DNA from: Phoronis ovalis
Taxonomy: Eukaryota; Phoronida; Phoronidae
Assembly (NCBI GenBank): GCA_028565635.1
Contig: JAOXYB010014566.1
Location: 1-19,722, forward strand
Reading direction: 5' to 3'
DNA length: 19,722 bases
Position numbers and translations under genes: made by a program. A model generated the notes under the pieces. It was not told where the DNA came from. It made no database searches and was given only the letters and a program-made list of their open reading frames with translations. This document shows positions 10,519 to 19,722 of this stretch, in pieces. Each line of letters starts with the position of its first letter. Position 1 is the first letter of the stretch.

Positions 10519-13215
10519 ATGGCTTCATGGTTTCTACAAAAAATTGCAAGCATAACTGGATTTTTCCGTGTAGGTTATTTATGAGTAACAGACGGACTGT
10601 AATCGTTTATTTATTCTCTATAAAGTGTGCTTTCTGGTCAAAGGAGTACTGTAAGTAGTTATAAAAATAAAACGAGTGTGCGATAGGGCAATATAAAAAA
10701 TATAGTTGCAGAATAGAAACTTCTTGTCCAAAAACTAACTCACCAAATTATTGTCTCTGCCTTTGTAAAGTTTCTTGGGATAGCGATGTTTAACGCTAGT
10801 GATATATTGCAGTTTGATCAGGCTTTGGAATTACAATAATTTCAACTAGATAGCCTCTTTCGTAGCAGAGGAGGAGTTGCTGCTATTAACTTCTGTGATA
10901 GTAGCATGACCTCTAACTGACTTCAAATTAAAAAAACATTGTTTTGAAACTACTGAACCTCAAAATGACCACTAGAACCTCTTTGAGGGCTATAGAGGGG
11001 TATCGCGGGCAGCGGGGTTTGTTAAGTGCGAGCAGCGAGCATTGGCTTTTAGCGACCATCTTTGTTGCTTTGAATTGTATCATAATTTTGTTAGCTATTA
11101 ATTATTTTTTTTTGGTTGTCGATTTTTTTGGCGACGGTTTTTTTGACAACCGTTTTTTTTGGTTGTTAATTTTTCTTGTTAAGTGCGAGCAGCGAGCACT
11201 GCCGATTTTTAAGTGCGAGCATTGTACCTTGGGGGTACCCCCTACCCTCTCCTCTTTATCACCTCTAAAAATATTTTAAAAAACATAGTTCTGGAAGTTT
11301 CTCGCAATCCTGAGATTTTGAACTTCTAAATGATTTTTTGACCGTTAGTGTTCCGTGCCTCAACTAACGTCTGGACTTAGTCATAGTCAATTTTCGTTTA
11401 TTATCTCGAAAAGCAGACGATAATCCCTTTATTTATATATATATACAGAATAGGGAACATGAGAATAAAACGAAGCAAGATATAGCAGAGCTGAGATCGA
11501 ACATTGCTAGCTATGAAGTTGGTAAGATGACAAATTTGCGTGATTTGTATCAAGATTTAGATATACCGAAAACAAAAATAGGTAATTTACAAATTTTATC
11601 GCATATGTTTACCATGTTCACAGACAGTTTGCTTTGTTCTTCTCCAAATTACATGTATGTATGTGCTTAATTTAACTATAAAAATACGCCGTAATTCATC
11701 ATTTTTCGTGAGTACTGGAAAAAGAAATTTTATAGAGCCAGCTGTTATCATTTTTATTTTGCAGCAGTATTTTGTTATTTCTTGTTTCTGAATAGTATGA
11801 AAAAGCTTATAACTATCGGTACCTGCTATTGCTAGCTGAGACAAACTGAGTTTAAACAAGAATGGCGGCGGGTTCTGCTATAAATAACTGCTAAATTCAT
11901 TCTCTCACCCTTGCAGCTCTCGTTGGACCTACAGGAGGAGGGAAAAGTTCGTACGTCGCCATGTTGGAATGGCTTCTAAAAGGAAAAACCACCGTGGCTA
12001 CTCAGTTTGATGGCCAAGAAGGTAGCATGATATTCGAAGAATATTTCTCTGCCAACAATTTTTCGCTGTATGATACCCGTGGATTTCATTCTATTAACAA
12101 TGTCAAAGAAGAATTGAAAGCACTTCTTAATGGTGAGACAGCTATTAGTTTAATTTTGAGACAACATAAAATTTCCTTTTCAGTTCTGGACGCAGATCCA
12201 AGTAAAAAGTTTGTCAACGTTTTTGTAACTGATGTCACAAACACATAAAGCTAATGTTTTGCCAGTCAGTTTTATACGCTACAAAAATTTACATAATTAT
12301 ACATGTGTGTCTCTTTGCAATTGTAGGCCAAATTCAACCTGGCGACCTCATAGTCAGACAAGAAGATATTGATGCAGGTGTACATGACGCCACTGCTGTT
12401 CCGAAATACGATCCTGATTATCAGCCACCGTTAGCTGAAAAAATACATGGATTGATTTTTGTTGTAAATATTAAAGATCCACGTGCGAAACAGGCGTATG
12501 CCAAAGATATTCAAGAGCATTTCAAGGAATTTTGCAGAAAGGAAGCAAGTAAGTTCCTGACATGCAGTGCAATATATTGTTTCACATCTTATGAAGAGCA
12601 CATTTTCCCACATAGCAGTTCTGGGCGTTTATTTTAATGTGTATTCCATGCTGTTAAGAATAATCGTACCCGATAATACATATATTGTATTAGCCAAACT
12701 AACCATTTATTACCAAAATAAATAATTATAATTATTTATTTGTGTGTCAGGTTTTGTATCAAGGCGCAATAAGAGAACAAATAGTGTTACTATCGACTGA
12801 CGGGTTTGAGGACAGCTAGCGAGAACAGTTTTTTTAGCCATGAAATTGTGACAAGCAACACTAAATACTGACAATCTGTGACATTTCTTGCTTGTTTTTC
12901 TGTAATGGAATGATATACTGTCTGCAAAGCCAATATACATTCATTCTGTGCGTTTTAGAAGTGGAGCCAGTTTGTGTCTTTTTGTGTAATGATGAACCCA
13001 CTACTGCGAATGAGGAACAGATCGGTCTATTGTCACGGTTGACAGGTAGTCTAGGTACGCCGGATGAAAGGACATTCATCATTAAGAATTACATGGAAAA
13101 GGGAAAGAATGCTTTAAAAGATATGGATTTGGAAACCCAACTTCATGTGCTACAGTCCTTGGATACAGCGTTATTGGCTGCTGAAAGATGTATTAAGTTA
13201 AATAAAGGAGGTTAA
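10519..13215 (+). CDS. IFI44-like P-loop GTPase, gene B
   Basis: Exons on the plus strand: 10519-10569 (tentative first exon), 11449-11581, 11917-12132, 12327-12548 and 12959-13215 (stop 13213-13215). All junctions are GT-AG with matching phase, and the product would be 292 residues. Seen: G1/Walker A GPTGGGKSS at 65-73, DTRG at 114-117, a HGLIFVVNIKDPR strand, then VFLCNDE where gene A has VLTHED, so the G4 TxxD is lost or changed. The C-terminal helix ends near LAAERCIKLNKGG. It matches gene A throughout. Its intron positions differ: gene B has an intron just before the P-loop that A lacks, while A has one after the P-loop that B lacks. Exon 1 is the least certain part. Its ATG has a good context (AACATGG) and an in-phase GTAGGT donor, but a possible acceptor at 10491-10492 means it could also be an internal exon. 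An ATG at 11527 is another possible start. The family suggests a cytosolic GTPase of the innate response; function is inferred. Confidence 0.8.
10905..11342. repeat. TGACCT-rich repeat, copy 2, split by a G element
   Basis: CATGACCTCTAACTGACTTC before the G element and TTTTGAACTTCTAAATGATT after it follow the same order as copy 1 (7867-7982). The repeat was present before the G insertion, and it breaks off where the T-family fragment starts at 11342. Confidence 0.5.
10983..11260. mobile_element. G-family inverted-repeat element, copy 2
   Basis: Opposite orientation to copy 1. Contains GGGGTTTGTTAAGTGCGAGC plus AGCGAGCATTGG at the left, then TTAAGTGCGAGCAGCGAGCA and TTTTTAAGTGCGAGCATTG at the right, ending GGGGGTACCCCCTACCCTCT. 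ACCTCT occurs on both flanks (10977-10982 and 11261-11266) and may be a target duplication. The middle has T runs with GGTTGTC and its inverse GACAACC. The open frame across it is incidental. It lies in the first intron of gene B. Confidence 0.65.
11342..11440. mobile_element. T-family element fragment adjoining gene B exon 2
   Basis: ACCGTTAGTGTTCCGTGCCT, CAACTAACGTCTGGACTTAG and TTATTATCTCGAAAAGCAGA match the left arm of T copies 1 and 2. Homology runs to the CTTTATT block and stops in a TA run. That TA run ends in the CAG that serves as 3' splice site of gene B exon 2 (11447-11448). The right arm is absent. Confidence 0.65.
12716..12741. repeat. 26-bp perfect palindrome in gene B intron
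   Basis: AAATAAATAATTA is followed directly by its exact inverse, with no spacer. It lies in the intron between the fourth and fifth exons of gene B (12549-12958). All bases are A or T, so it may be a chance or slippage product. Confidence 0.85.
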
Positions 13216-13249
13216 CACAAAAAAATGGATGATTACATACTCACTATGA

Positions 13250-13255
13250 AATAAA
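13250..13255 (+). terminator. Poly(A) signal of gene B
   Basis: AATAAA 35 bases after the gene B stop codon, the first canonical hexamer downstream and well placed for a short 3' UTR. Confidence 0.65.
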
Positions 13256-14350
13256 CATTAAAACTGATATAAAACAGCATCCAACCCAGATGGACTAGCA
13301 TTTGAACAATATCAAATTATATGTGGTGCTATATTAATGGTAGTAATTCTGTTGTAGCTGCTATTTAGTTGTTGGTTTTTGAATATAAATAATTCTCTAC
13401 CTAGTCACTCGTGTATATGTATAACACCAGTTTAGCTCAGTACAGTCACTGTGAATTATTTATACATATACTCTTGCAGCACAGGCATATACTTCTAGAA
13501 TACATGTAAAGCGTATTTTATATCTAGAATTTGGGACACAAATATTAGGTACTGTAATAATACGTCAATTAGTAGTAGTATTTCTAGTAGTATTAGTAGC
13601 AGTGGTAGTAGTAATTTGTACAACAACATTTTAGCTTTGTAGTACCTAGTTACAACTGTGCTACTCTTTTACCTATACCATAAGACATCTTATTATAAGT
13701 TCATTACCTAACTGAAGAACCACATTACACAACTTCTTTACATAACTGATCAACATTATACATGGTAAAATATACATTGTGCCAAATAAAGCATAAAATA
13801 AGTAAGAAGCAAGATTAGATCCTTTCGGTTACAATATAATGGAGCTGTGATTTTCTTAACAAAAAATAGAGTATTTCTGAATTCCTGCCAGGTGTGATCC
13901 TAAAGCACCCGCTGCAAAAATGTTGCACAAAAGTTACAAACAGTTGAGTGTAAACAAATTTGCAAATACTTTTTAAAGTATTTAATACAGAATATAATGA
14001 CTATTATATAAATGTGCGAAAGATATTTTGTCTCAAATTTGTTAATTACCTTTACATGGTATATCGTATCTAAAATGTTTTCCGCCCAATTTTCTTGAAG
14101 GTATATGTTATCAGTGCCAAAAAAAGTATTGTCAACATGATTGAAAGCCACCTTTTGGACACTCATCTGCAACATAGCCCCATCATTTTTCGTAAAAAAT
14201 CCCATCTAGATATTGCGATGGCTTTCATTTTGTGTCAACTTAAGCCAAATGTGCTCTTCACATGGCCACTGCACGCAAAATAATACGAGACAAAGGAGTG
14301 CAAAAAACGCTATCAACAGACGCATTTGGTTTTTTATTTCTGAATATATA
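13256..14350. other. Space between convergent genes B and C
   Basis: AT-rich, mostly non-coding. Includes an AGT-rich microsatellite-like run at 13571-13613. One stretch on the minus strand (about 14050-14205) has a protein-like reading frame with an AAAG/GTAATT donor-like end, but no family is recognised. Confidence 0.5.
13571..13613. repeat. AGT-rich degenerate microsatellite
   Basis: About ten AGT triplets, interrupted by TTTCT, TATT, AGC and GGT. Confidence 0.75.
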
Positions 14351-14370
14351 TTTATTTATATTTATTTATT
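14351..14370 (-). terminator. Poly(A) signals of gene C
   Basis: Three AATAAA hexamers on the minus strand (14365-14370, 14361-14366 and 14351-14356) lie about 53-72 bases past the gene C stop codon. Confidence 0.6.
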
Positions 14371-14422
14371 GACTTTGATTACTACATGTAAGGTTGAAAA
14401 TACTATTAAACATCTGACCTAT

Positions 14423-17400
14423 TTAGTCAGTAGTTGTTTTTTCGGATCCAACGCAATGATGACAAGTAAACATATTGTCTGGATCCCATTTCCTTTTCAC
14501 TTCCAAGAGGCGATCGTAGTTTGGACCCCAGTACCAAGTCTGCCAACCCTTCTTGTCAGAATCAGGTTCATTCAGGTAGCCGCCTCGCGCGAATTTGTAC
14601 ACCTGTTTATTAAAGAGAATGAGAATAGATATTGGCTTGCATGCACTTGGTGGCGCCATCGGAAACGAACTCAAACGTTCACATAATAACTCAGTTTTTA
14701 TGAATGAATCGTGCGAGCGCGTGGAGAACTGTTTAATTTTCCACTAAGAAAATTGTGCTGCGGTTTGTGATTGTGACTGGTGGAACCACCAAATGCATGC
14801 AAATAATCTATAAGCTGCATGTAAATCAACGCACAAGCATATGATTATTTTATGCCCACTTATAGCTTTGTTTGATAATGTTAGATAGTGATTATATATT
14901 CAGTTTCTTAGTCGCCTGAATGTAGTAAGTTATGCCAAATAGTTATTATGGGTTACTTGAAGGTTAACTGTTTAAATTGGCACGAATTTTTAAAAAATCA
15001 GGTAAATGTAGTAGTAAGTACTGATATGAAATACATGTACCTGTAGGCAGTACATTCTGTAGCTGAAATAAACTTATATTCTGAACAAATTACCAATTAT
15101 AGTACTAATTAAATGATTACACATGGCCATTTCGTATTCTTACCCTTTCTGCTGCTGGTTTTGCGACAACATTCATCGCCCACCAGCCTACGACTGGATT
15201 ATCCCAGGCAGTTGAAAACACCATAACCATGTCAGCATTCCGCAAACTTGGAGTCACAGCAGATGAAGCATCAGAAAATTCCCTAGATTTTCCTGAAAAT
15301 GATTATAATTAATAAATTTAATCCGGCCGTAAAAATTAAAAGTGAAACATCAACAAACTATATGTATTCTTTAATATGTTGTATTATAGCGCGGTTTACA
15401 CTTTCATGCACATTATTCATGAACTATACCTATTTTACACTAAATAAGTCCAACTAAACGTAAAGCAACAATGCTATTACCACAACAGGACTACAGTGAA
15501 GAACTAAATTGCTTACGCCCAACCATTATTCCTGTAGCAGCAAGATAATAGCCCAAAAGGTTTGCACTCCACATGGAATCAATTAATTCTTCAGAAAAAG
15601 ATGACGACCATGTTTTCGGCTCAATGTTGATGCTATACAAGTAAGAATTTCCATACGATGTATCGTTAACGGTTTTTTGTCTTTCCCAAAACGAAGAGTA
15701 ACTTTGATAAAAGCACGGAAGCGTTGTCGATTCTGGGTGGTCCTCTTGATACTGTCGGAAGATGGCGCTGGATTCATAAGCGGCTGATAAATTACCCCAA
15801 TAACCAAAAGCTACAGTTATTGCGCCAAAAGGTGAAATTGGATATATCGGCGTGTTCATTAGCAAATAACCTCCCCACTCATCTGTCAGTTGTTTCTGTG
15901 CCTTTGCAAAGAAGTTCATAAAGCCTTTGGCGTAGTTTGGAGTGAGACCGTTGGTCATTTTCCATGAGCAAGTCAAACTGGTCCACTTATCTGCGCCAAA
16001 GTGAATTTTGAACTTAAACATAGTCACAACACCAAATGTACCACCGCCTGTAAAATAAAGCGTCTCAAACCTATTTTCTCCATTGAATATTGTTTCAGTT
16101 TCAGTATAATGAGATATAACCAATTACACAGAACCAAAAGACTTTCATGAGCAGTGATACAGTATGTATGAAACTGAATGGATGTTTGTAAGTGGTGTCT
16201 GTTAGGCTCATGCTCCAAGCAGTTAAATTAAGTATTATAATTAGTATCGTTATAGTATAGTAAGAATTACAAACCTCCACCACGCAAAGCCCAGAAGAAT
16301 TCTTGATCACTGTACTGAGTGATCTTGCCATTTGTGTCAGTTAGTGTGTAGCCATCTTTACTCACGTGAGCAATTTTACCATCTGCAGTTACAATTCGTA
16401 TCCAAATTACGTTATCCACAGCTAGACCAAGTTTTCTTGTTATTGGACTGTGGCCGCCGCCCAGTGTGTACCCACTGGGGCTCACCAAAGGTGAATTTCC
16501 GCCAAGGACAACACGATTAAAGCTGTCCAGCTAAACATGAAATAGCATCACAGATTATAATTACACAACACTATTTTTCCAGTTCTCCAGGTTTTAGCTG
16601 TATTTATGAAAACTTCATTTTGTCTTTCACATTACATATGCAACAACGTCATTCCTCGTACGTTTTAGTACAGATGCATATCATAATTTGTTACATTATA
16701 TGTATATCTCAGGGTGGTATTTACCCGGGGGAGTACTCAAGTTATTCTTTGGTGAGGGTGTGCAGCCGAGTTAAAAATGTTGGATTTGGATTGCATACTT
16801 CTTACTGTATTTTTTTTTATTGCTACCGTAAAGATATTCTAAAATTTGGATTGCTACCCACTGCTTACACCAAATAATTTGGATTAATATTAAGTTTGTA
16901 TCCATAAATAAATTTTGGAGTGTGGTTTGTATTAGTCAGTTTGCGTACAAATGGATTGCTATACTCAAATATCTTAAAATTTTGGATTGCTAACCTATAT
17001 TTCATAAAATTGGATTGCTACTCTAAAATTTCAAAAAAATTGGATTGGGTTTGCTACCACAAGCTAACATTCTGAATTGGGTTTTGCGGCACATCACCGT
17101 ATAGTCTAAAAACCCTGAGTAGTCCCCGGGGGTATTTGTAGGGTAATGATGTTGATCAAAGATAGCACACCATTAATTATTCAGATCTCCTTTGACGAGA
17201 ATCTGTAATTGTTATTTCGAGGTACCTCGTGGTAAATTGATTTCCAATTCGTGCCAGCACCAACAGTTACAGTTCCACCTGGGCTATCATTCGTATCATG
17301 CACATCGACATCAATGGTGTCAAGCTTGGATACGTTTATTTGAAGGCTACCGGCTGCTGAATTCCTACAGTGAAACAATCTAGCAAGTAGTTTTTTAATG

Positions 17401-18065
17401 ACACGATTGTAAATGTAGTCATTGTCAAACGTACCTTAAAAAATTGGCTCAGTGTGGCCTTTTAATATAGATATTGTGGTTATTAAAAGTCGTTTAACTT
17501 ACAAAATGTTTCAATAACAAAACTTATACAACAAGTTTAACACAATTCCAGTTTGCAATAGCAACTGGATCCATTGTCAGCTCCGGAATACCGTATAATT
17601 CTCGCTGGTCATTTTGAATGCGTTCACGATTTGAATATTGTTATTATAACTCAATCTATAAAAAGTAGCATAGTATATATTTTTTAATTTATCTTACCTT
17701 CCAATAAAGTCATGACCAGATGAAATAACTGAAAGACGAATATTGTAGTGTTTCGCAAACTGAATACAGAGTTGAATATCAATCTCGTCCCGAATTACAA
17801 CAATAATCGCCGGTTTCACTAGAAAACGTCTGCTCATGATTGTTTCATATGTATAGTGGTAATACGGAGTACCTGGTGTGATATATTTAGGAGACGTGTT
17901 GTTAGGAAAATAAATGTCTCCACTAAGTTTGGATAAGAATTCGTCGATTTTCGTCTTTGATGGCCAACATGATTCTGTAGGCATGCAGTACGTCTTAGCT
18001 TCAACAGCTAAAGCGCAGAAGCCCATCATGACTAGATACAGTCGTGTGATGACTTGAAGATTCAT
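14423..18065 (-). CDS. Secreted FAD-linked oxidoreductase, berberine-bridge-enzyme-like
   Basis: Six exons on the minus strand: 17698-18065, 17226-17364, 16275-16530, 15517-16047, 15144-15292 and 14423-14602. They join in phase with GT-AG introns (333, 695, 227, 224 and 541 bp) into 1623 bases, 540 residues plus stop; this is close to the usual length for the family. Residues 1-23 form a signal peptide ending VEA before KTYC. The FAD-binding PCMH-type domain follows, with SSGHDF at 115-120. His118 is the expected covalent FAD anchor, but the second anchor, a cysteine in two-link members, is replaced by Asn/Ser (GGNSP at 179-183), so a single covalent link is likely. YTLGGGHSP at 190-198 and RGGGGGTFGVV from about 252 are further family marks. 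The C-terminal BBE domain has NEPDSD, NYDRLLEVK and DPDNMFTCHHCVGSE. N-glycosylation sites (NNTS near 55; NDTS) fit secretion. Family members use oxygen to oxidise sugars, alcohols or alkaloids; the substrate here is unknown. Confidence 0.93.
16711..17143. mobile_element. Inverted-repeat element with GGATTGCTA repeats in gene C intron 2
   Basis: The left end contains ATTTACCCGGGGGAGTACTC. The right end, reversed, contains AAATACCCCCGGGGACTACTC, so the two form imperfect terminal inverted repeats. Between them TTGGATTGCTA or a close variant appears about seven times (near 16785, 16848, 16877, 16949, 16982, 17008 and 17039). About 430 bp, with no coding capacity, lying wholly inside the 695-bp intron. 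It looks like a MITE-type non-autonomous DNA transposon; this end style is common in marine invertebrate genomes as far as I recall. Confidence 0.65.
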
Positions 18066-18123
18066 GTTAACCAGTTGGCTTGGATTCCGCCGGGACTCAA
18101 CACTAAGATATTTAGTACAACTT

Positions 18124-18132
18124 CTTTATATA
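18124..18132 (-). promoter_or_regulatory. TATA box of gene C
   Basis: TATATAAAG on the minus strand, about 60 bases upstream of the gene C ATG. Transcription would start near 18095-18100 and give a 5' UTR of about 30-35 bases. The position and match are good, but AT-rich DNA gives chance hits. Confidence 0.5.
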
Positions 18133-18605
18133 TCAGCACGTTGATAACGCGTTCCAGTCAATCAGTATAGTCACCAAGTTGCGAAATAAATCAGTAATCA
18201 CGTTATAGTGATGAGTGTTTGTATTTATATTAGATAAGATTTTCGTGTTAACTGTCACATATATTGTTAATACCAGCGTTTTTCAAGGGCGATCTTTCGG
18301 GAAACGGCACTTTTAACAGGCTTATTGCGATGACGAAAGATTCCCCCTAGGCGATGCATTCATACAAGATGCATAAGAACAATATGTACCTATTTACATC
18401 ACTTCTTCGTCCGCAGCCACTGTATAACAAACAGTATAAAACAGCTGTAAATCATACGCTTGTATTTCTAAAATCAACTGTAAAGAGATCGCACGATGAG
18501 ATAGGGGTACATATTTTAAATGATAATATAGAATTGACGGCAAACAGATAATAATCGTTATAAACACACATAAAATGAAATAACAACACAGGAACAGGCA
18601 ATAGA

Positions 18606-18629
18606 TATAACTTTAAAATTAAAGTTATA
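18606..18629. repeat. Inverted repeat, 11-bp arms, 2-bp spacer
   Basis: TATAACTTTAA, then AA, then the exact inverse TTAAAGTTATA. Confidence 0.8.
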
Positions 18630-19452
18630 AATAATGTAGTCATGAAAAACCAACAATGTTAAAAAATGAAATTATTTGTAGAACGAAAATGCCTGCAAAT
18701 GACAGGAAAATTAAACATTTAAGACGAAATACCAGTAGTAGCTTTTAAAACAGCCTCCCGTAAACTTCTACACAACTTATATTCACCAAGAGTAGTAAGA
18801 TGTATGCTATCACAAGCTAAGATATAGATGGTACCAGTAAGTTATTTATGGAATATTCCTGGTACTTAACGCGAGAGCCCGATTACTCTGTGAATGAAAC
18901 AGAATTACTATCACGATACAAATCTGATTTATAACAATCCAAAATCATCCTCGGCAAAGCTACAGTATGAGGATGAATTTTAGTATTAGATAATTCAATA
19001 GTGCCTAATTCGAGAATCACTATGCATGGACGAAATGTACAAACAATGTTGGTATCGAATAGGCACTATTTCGAAACAATTCTACTGGTGCCATGACTTG
19101 CAAATTAAAAGAAATCTTATCTAAATACGGTAAAGGAATTTATTAAATACCGGTCAAGTCGAGAAATAAAAAAATGTCCTGTAATAAGAACAATATAAAC
19201 CATGATATTAGGTGAAACTGTTGAACAGAAATAAAAGATTTTGAATATCAAAATCAAATGAAAACGATTAAACTCACCCTGTAATAGTAAATTGAAATGT
19301 AACGTGCTTATCTTGTTACAGCTGGAGAATGAGAAAACATGACTGTAGAATCCTGCTGTAGTAACTGAATGTTAATTTTGATTAGAAGGATATAAGAGGA
19401 TTTTTTTTGTCAAGTTCTGAAAAGACGGGTTGCTGTATTTATTAGACAAATT

Positions 19453-19489
19453 AATTTACAAATAACACCTTTATTGTAATTTGTAAATT
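19453..19489. repeat. Inverted repeat, 11-bp arms, 15-bp loop
   Basis: AATTTACAAAT (19453-19463) and its exact inverse ATTTGTAAATT (19479-19489). It could be a short hairpin or the end of a degraded element. Confidence 0.75.
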
Positions 19490-19559
19490 GTTAGTTACTT
19501 CCGCATCCGGTGACAAATCCACTAGGGCCCGGAGATATTACTTCATACTAATGACTGAC

Positions 19560-19572
19560 GGGGGGGGGGGGG
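19560..19572. repeat. Poly-G run
   Basis: Thirteen G in a row in otherwise AT-rich DNA, following a C-rich patch (TAGGGCCCGGAG). Its length may be unreliable in an assembly. Confidence 0.85.
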
Positions 19573-19722
19573 TGCGGAGTAGTTCCATTTTTAAACTTCA
19601 GGTATACAGGATGTCCAGTTTCCGTAGCTCAGATATATAGAGGATATTAGATAAACGCCTGTGTTATTTCTGATTTGTATTTATTGTAAAAGAATGATGG
19701 CAATCTAAAACAGAAATAACAG

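Larger units (their letters stand above)
18133..19722. other. Upstream flank of gene C, no gene seen
   Basis: AT-rich DNA with no supported reading frame on either strand. It holds two short perfect inverted repeats (18606-18629 and 19453-19489) and a G run near the end of the window (19560-19572). Confidence 0.5.

Noticed and set aside
10944-11279. Open frame of about 111 residues on the plus strand
   Set aside because: It runs through the G element and its T-rich middle; the phenylalanine- and leucine-rich product reflects T runs, not a protein.
14213-14686. Open frame of about 157 residues on the plus strand
   Set aside because: It is antisense to the last exon of gene C and crosses its poly(A) region; the minus-strand reading is a strongly matched BBE C-terminus.
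14423-18065. Idea that gene C is a recent bacterial transfer or contamination
   Set aside because: It has five GT-AG introns, one of them with a resident eukaryotic-type MITE, plus a signal peptide and poly(A) signals.

Overview
The window looks like nuclear DNA of an invertebrate animal, probably a marine one. It is AT-rich, and its genes are broken into short exons with GT-AG introns whose phases join exactly. It contains AATAAA poly(A) signals, one plausible TATA box, and many short non-coding transposon-like repeats with G-rich or C-rich ends. Nothing suggests a prokaryotic layout. The species cannot be named from the sequence alone.

Three protein genes can be reconstructed. Gene A (minus strand, 493-6038, 5' end uncertain) and gene B (plus strand, about 10519-13215) are diverged paralogues of one P-loop GTPase family. 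They most resemble the interferon-induced-protein-44 (IFI44)-like GTPases, and they stand head to head about 4.5 kb apart. Gene C (minus strand, 14423-18065) is a complete six-exon gene for a 540-residue secreted FAD-linked oxidoreductase of the berberine-bridge-enzyme-like group. Genes B and C converge tail to tail, with about 1.2 kb between their stop codons.

Layout: 1-488 is 3' flank of gene A. 493-6038 is gene A, with a 3.6 kb intron (1939-5495) full of repeats: a roughly 305-bp tandem repeat array, a short inverted-repeat element inside that array flanked by 9-bp target duplications, and a larger inverted-repeat element (T) carrying a smaller nested one (G). 6039-10518 is the space between the two GTPase heads, holding a second T copy, a G/C-rich dispersed repeat, an 18-bp-arm hairpin, an AC microsatellite and a stretch rich in TGACCT. 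10519-13215 is gene B; its first intron carries a nested G copy and a T fragment that ends at the 3' splice site of the next exon. 13216-14422 is mostly non-coding. 14423-18065 is gene C, with another inverted-repeat element in intron 2. 18133-19722 is its upstream flank with no gene seen.

IFI44-type GTPases are linked to innate immune responses in animals that have been studied, so a defence role for A and B is reasonable but is inference. Nothing in the sequence ties the oxidoreductase to the same process. I did not find a clearly new multi-gene system. The most interesting points are the diverged head-to-head GTPase pair with different intron positions and a degraded G4 motif in B, the apparent use of transposon-derived sequence as a splice acceptor, and an intron-containing animal member of a mainly plant, fungal and bacterial oxidoreductase family.
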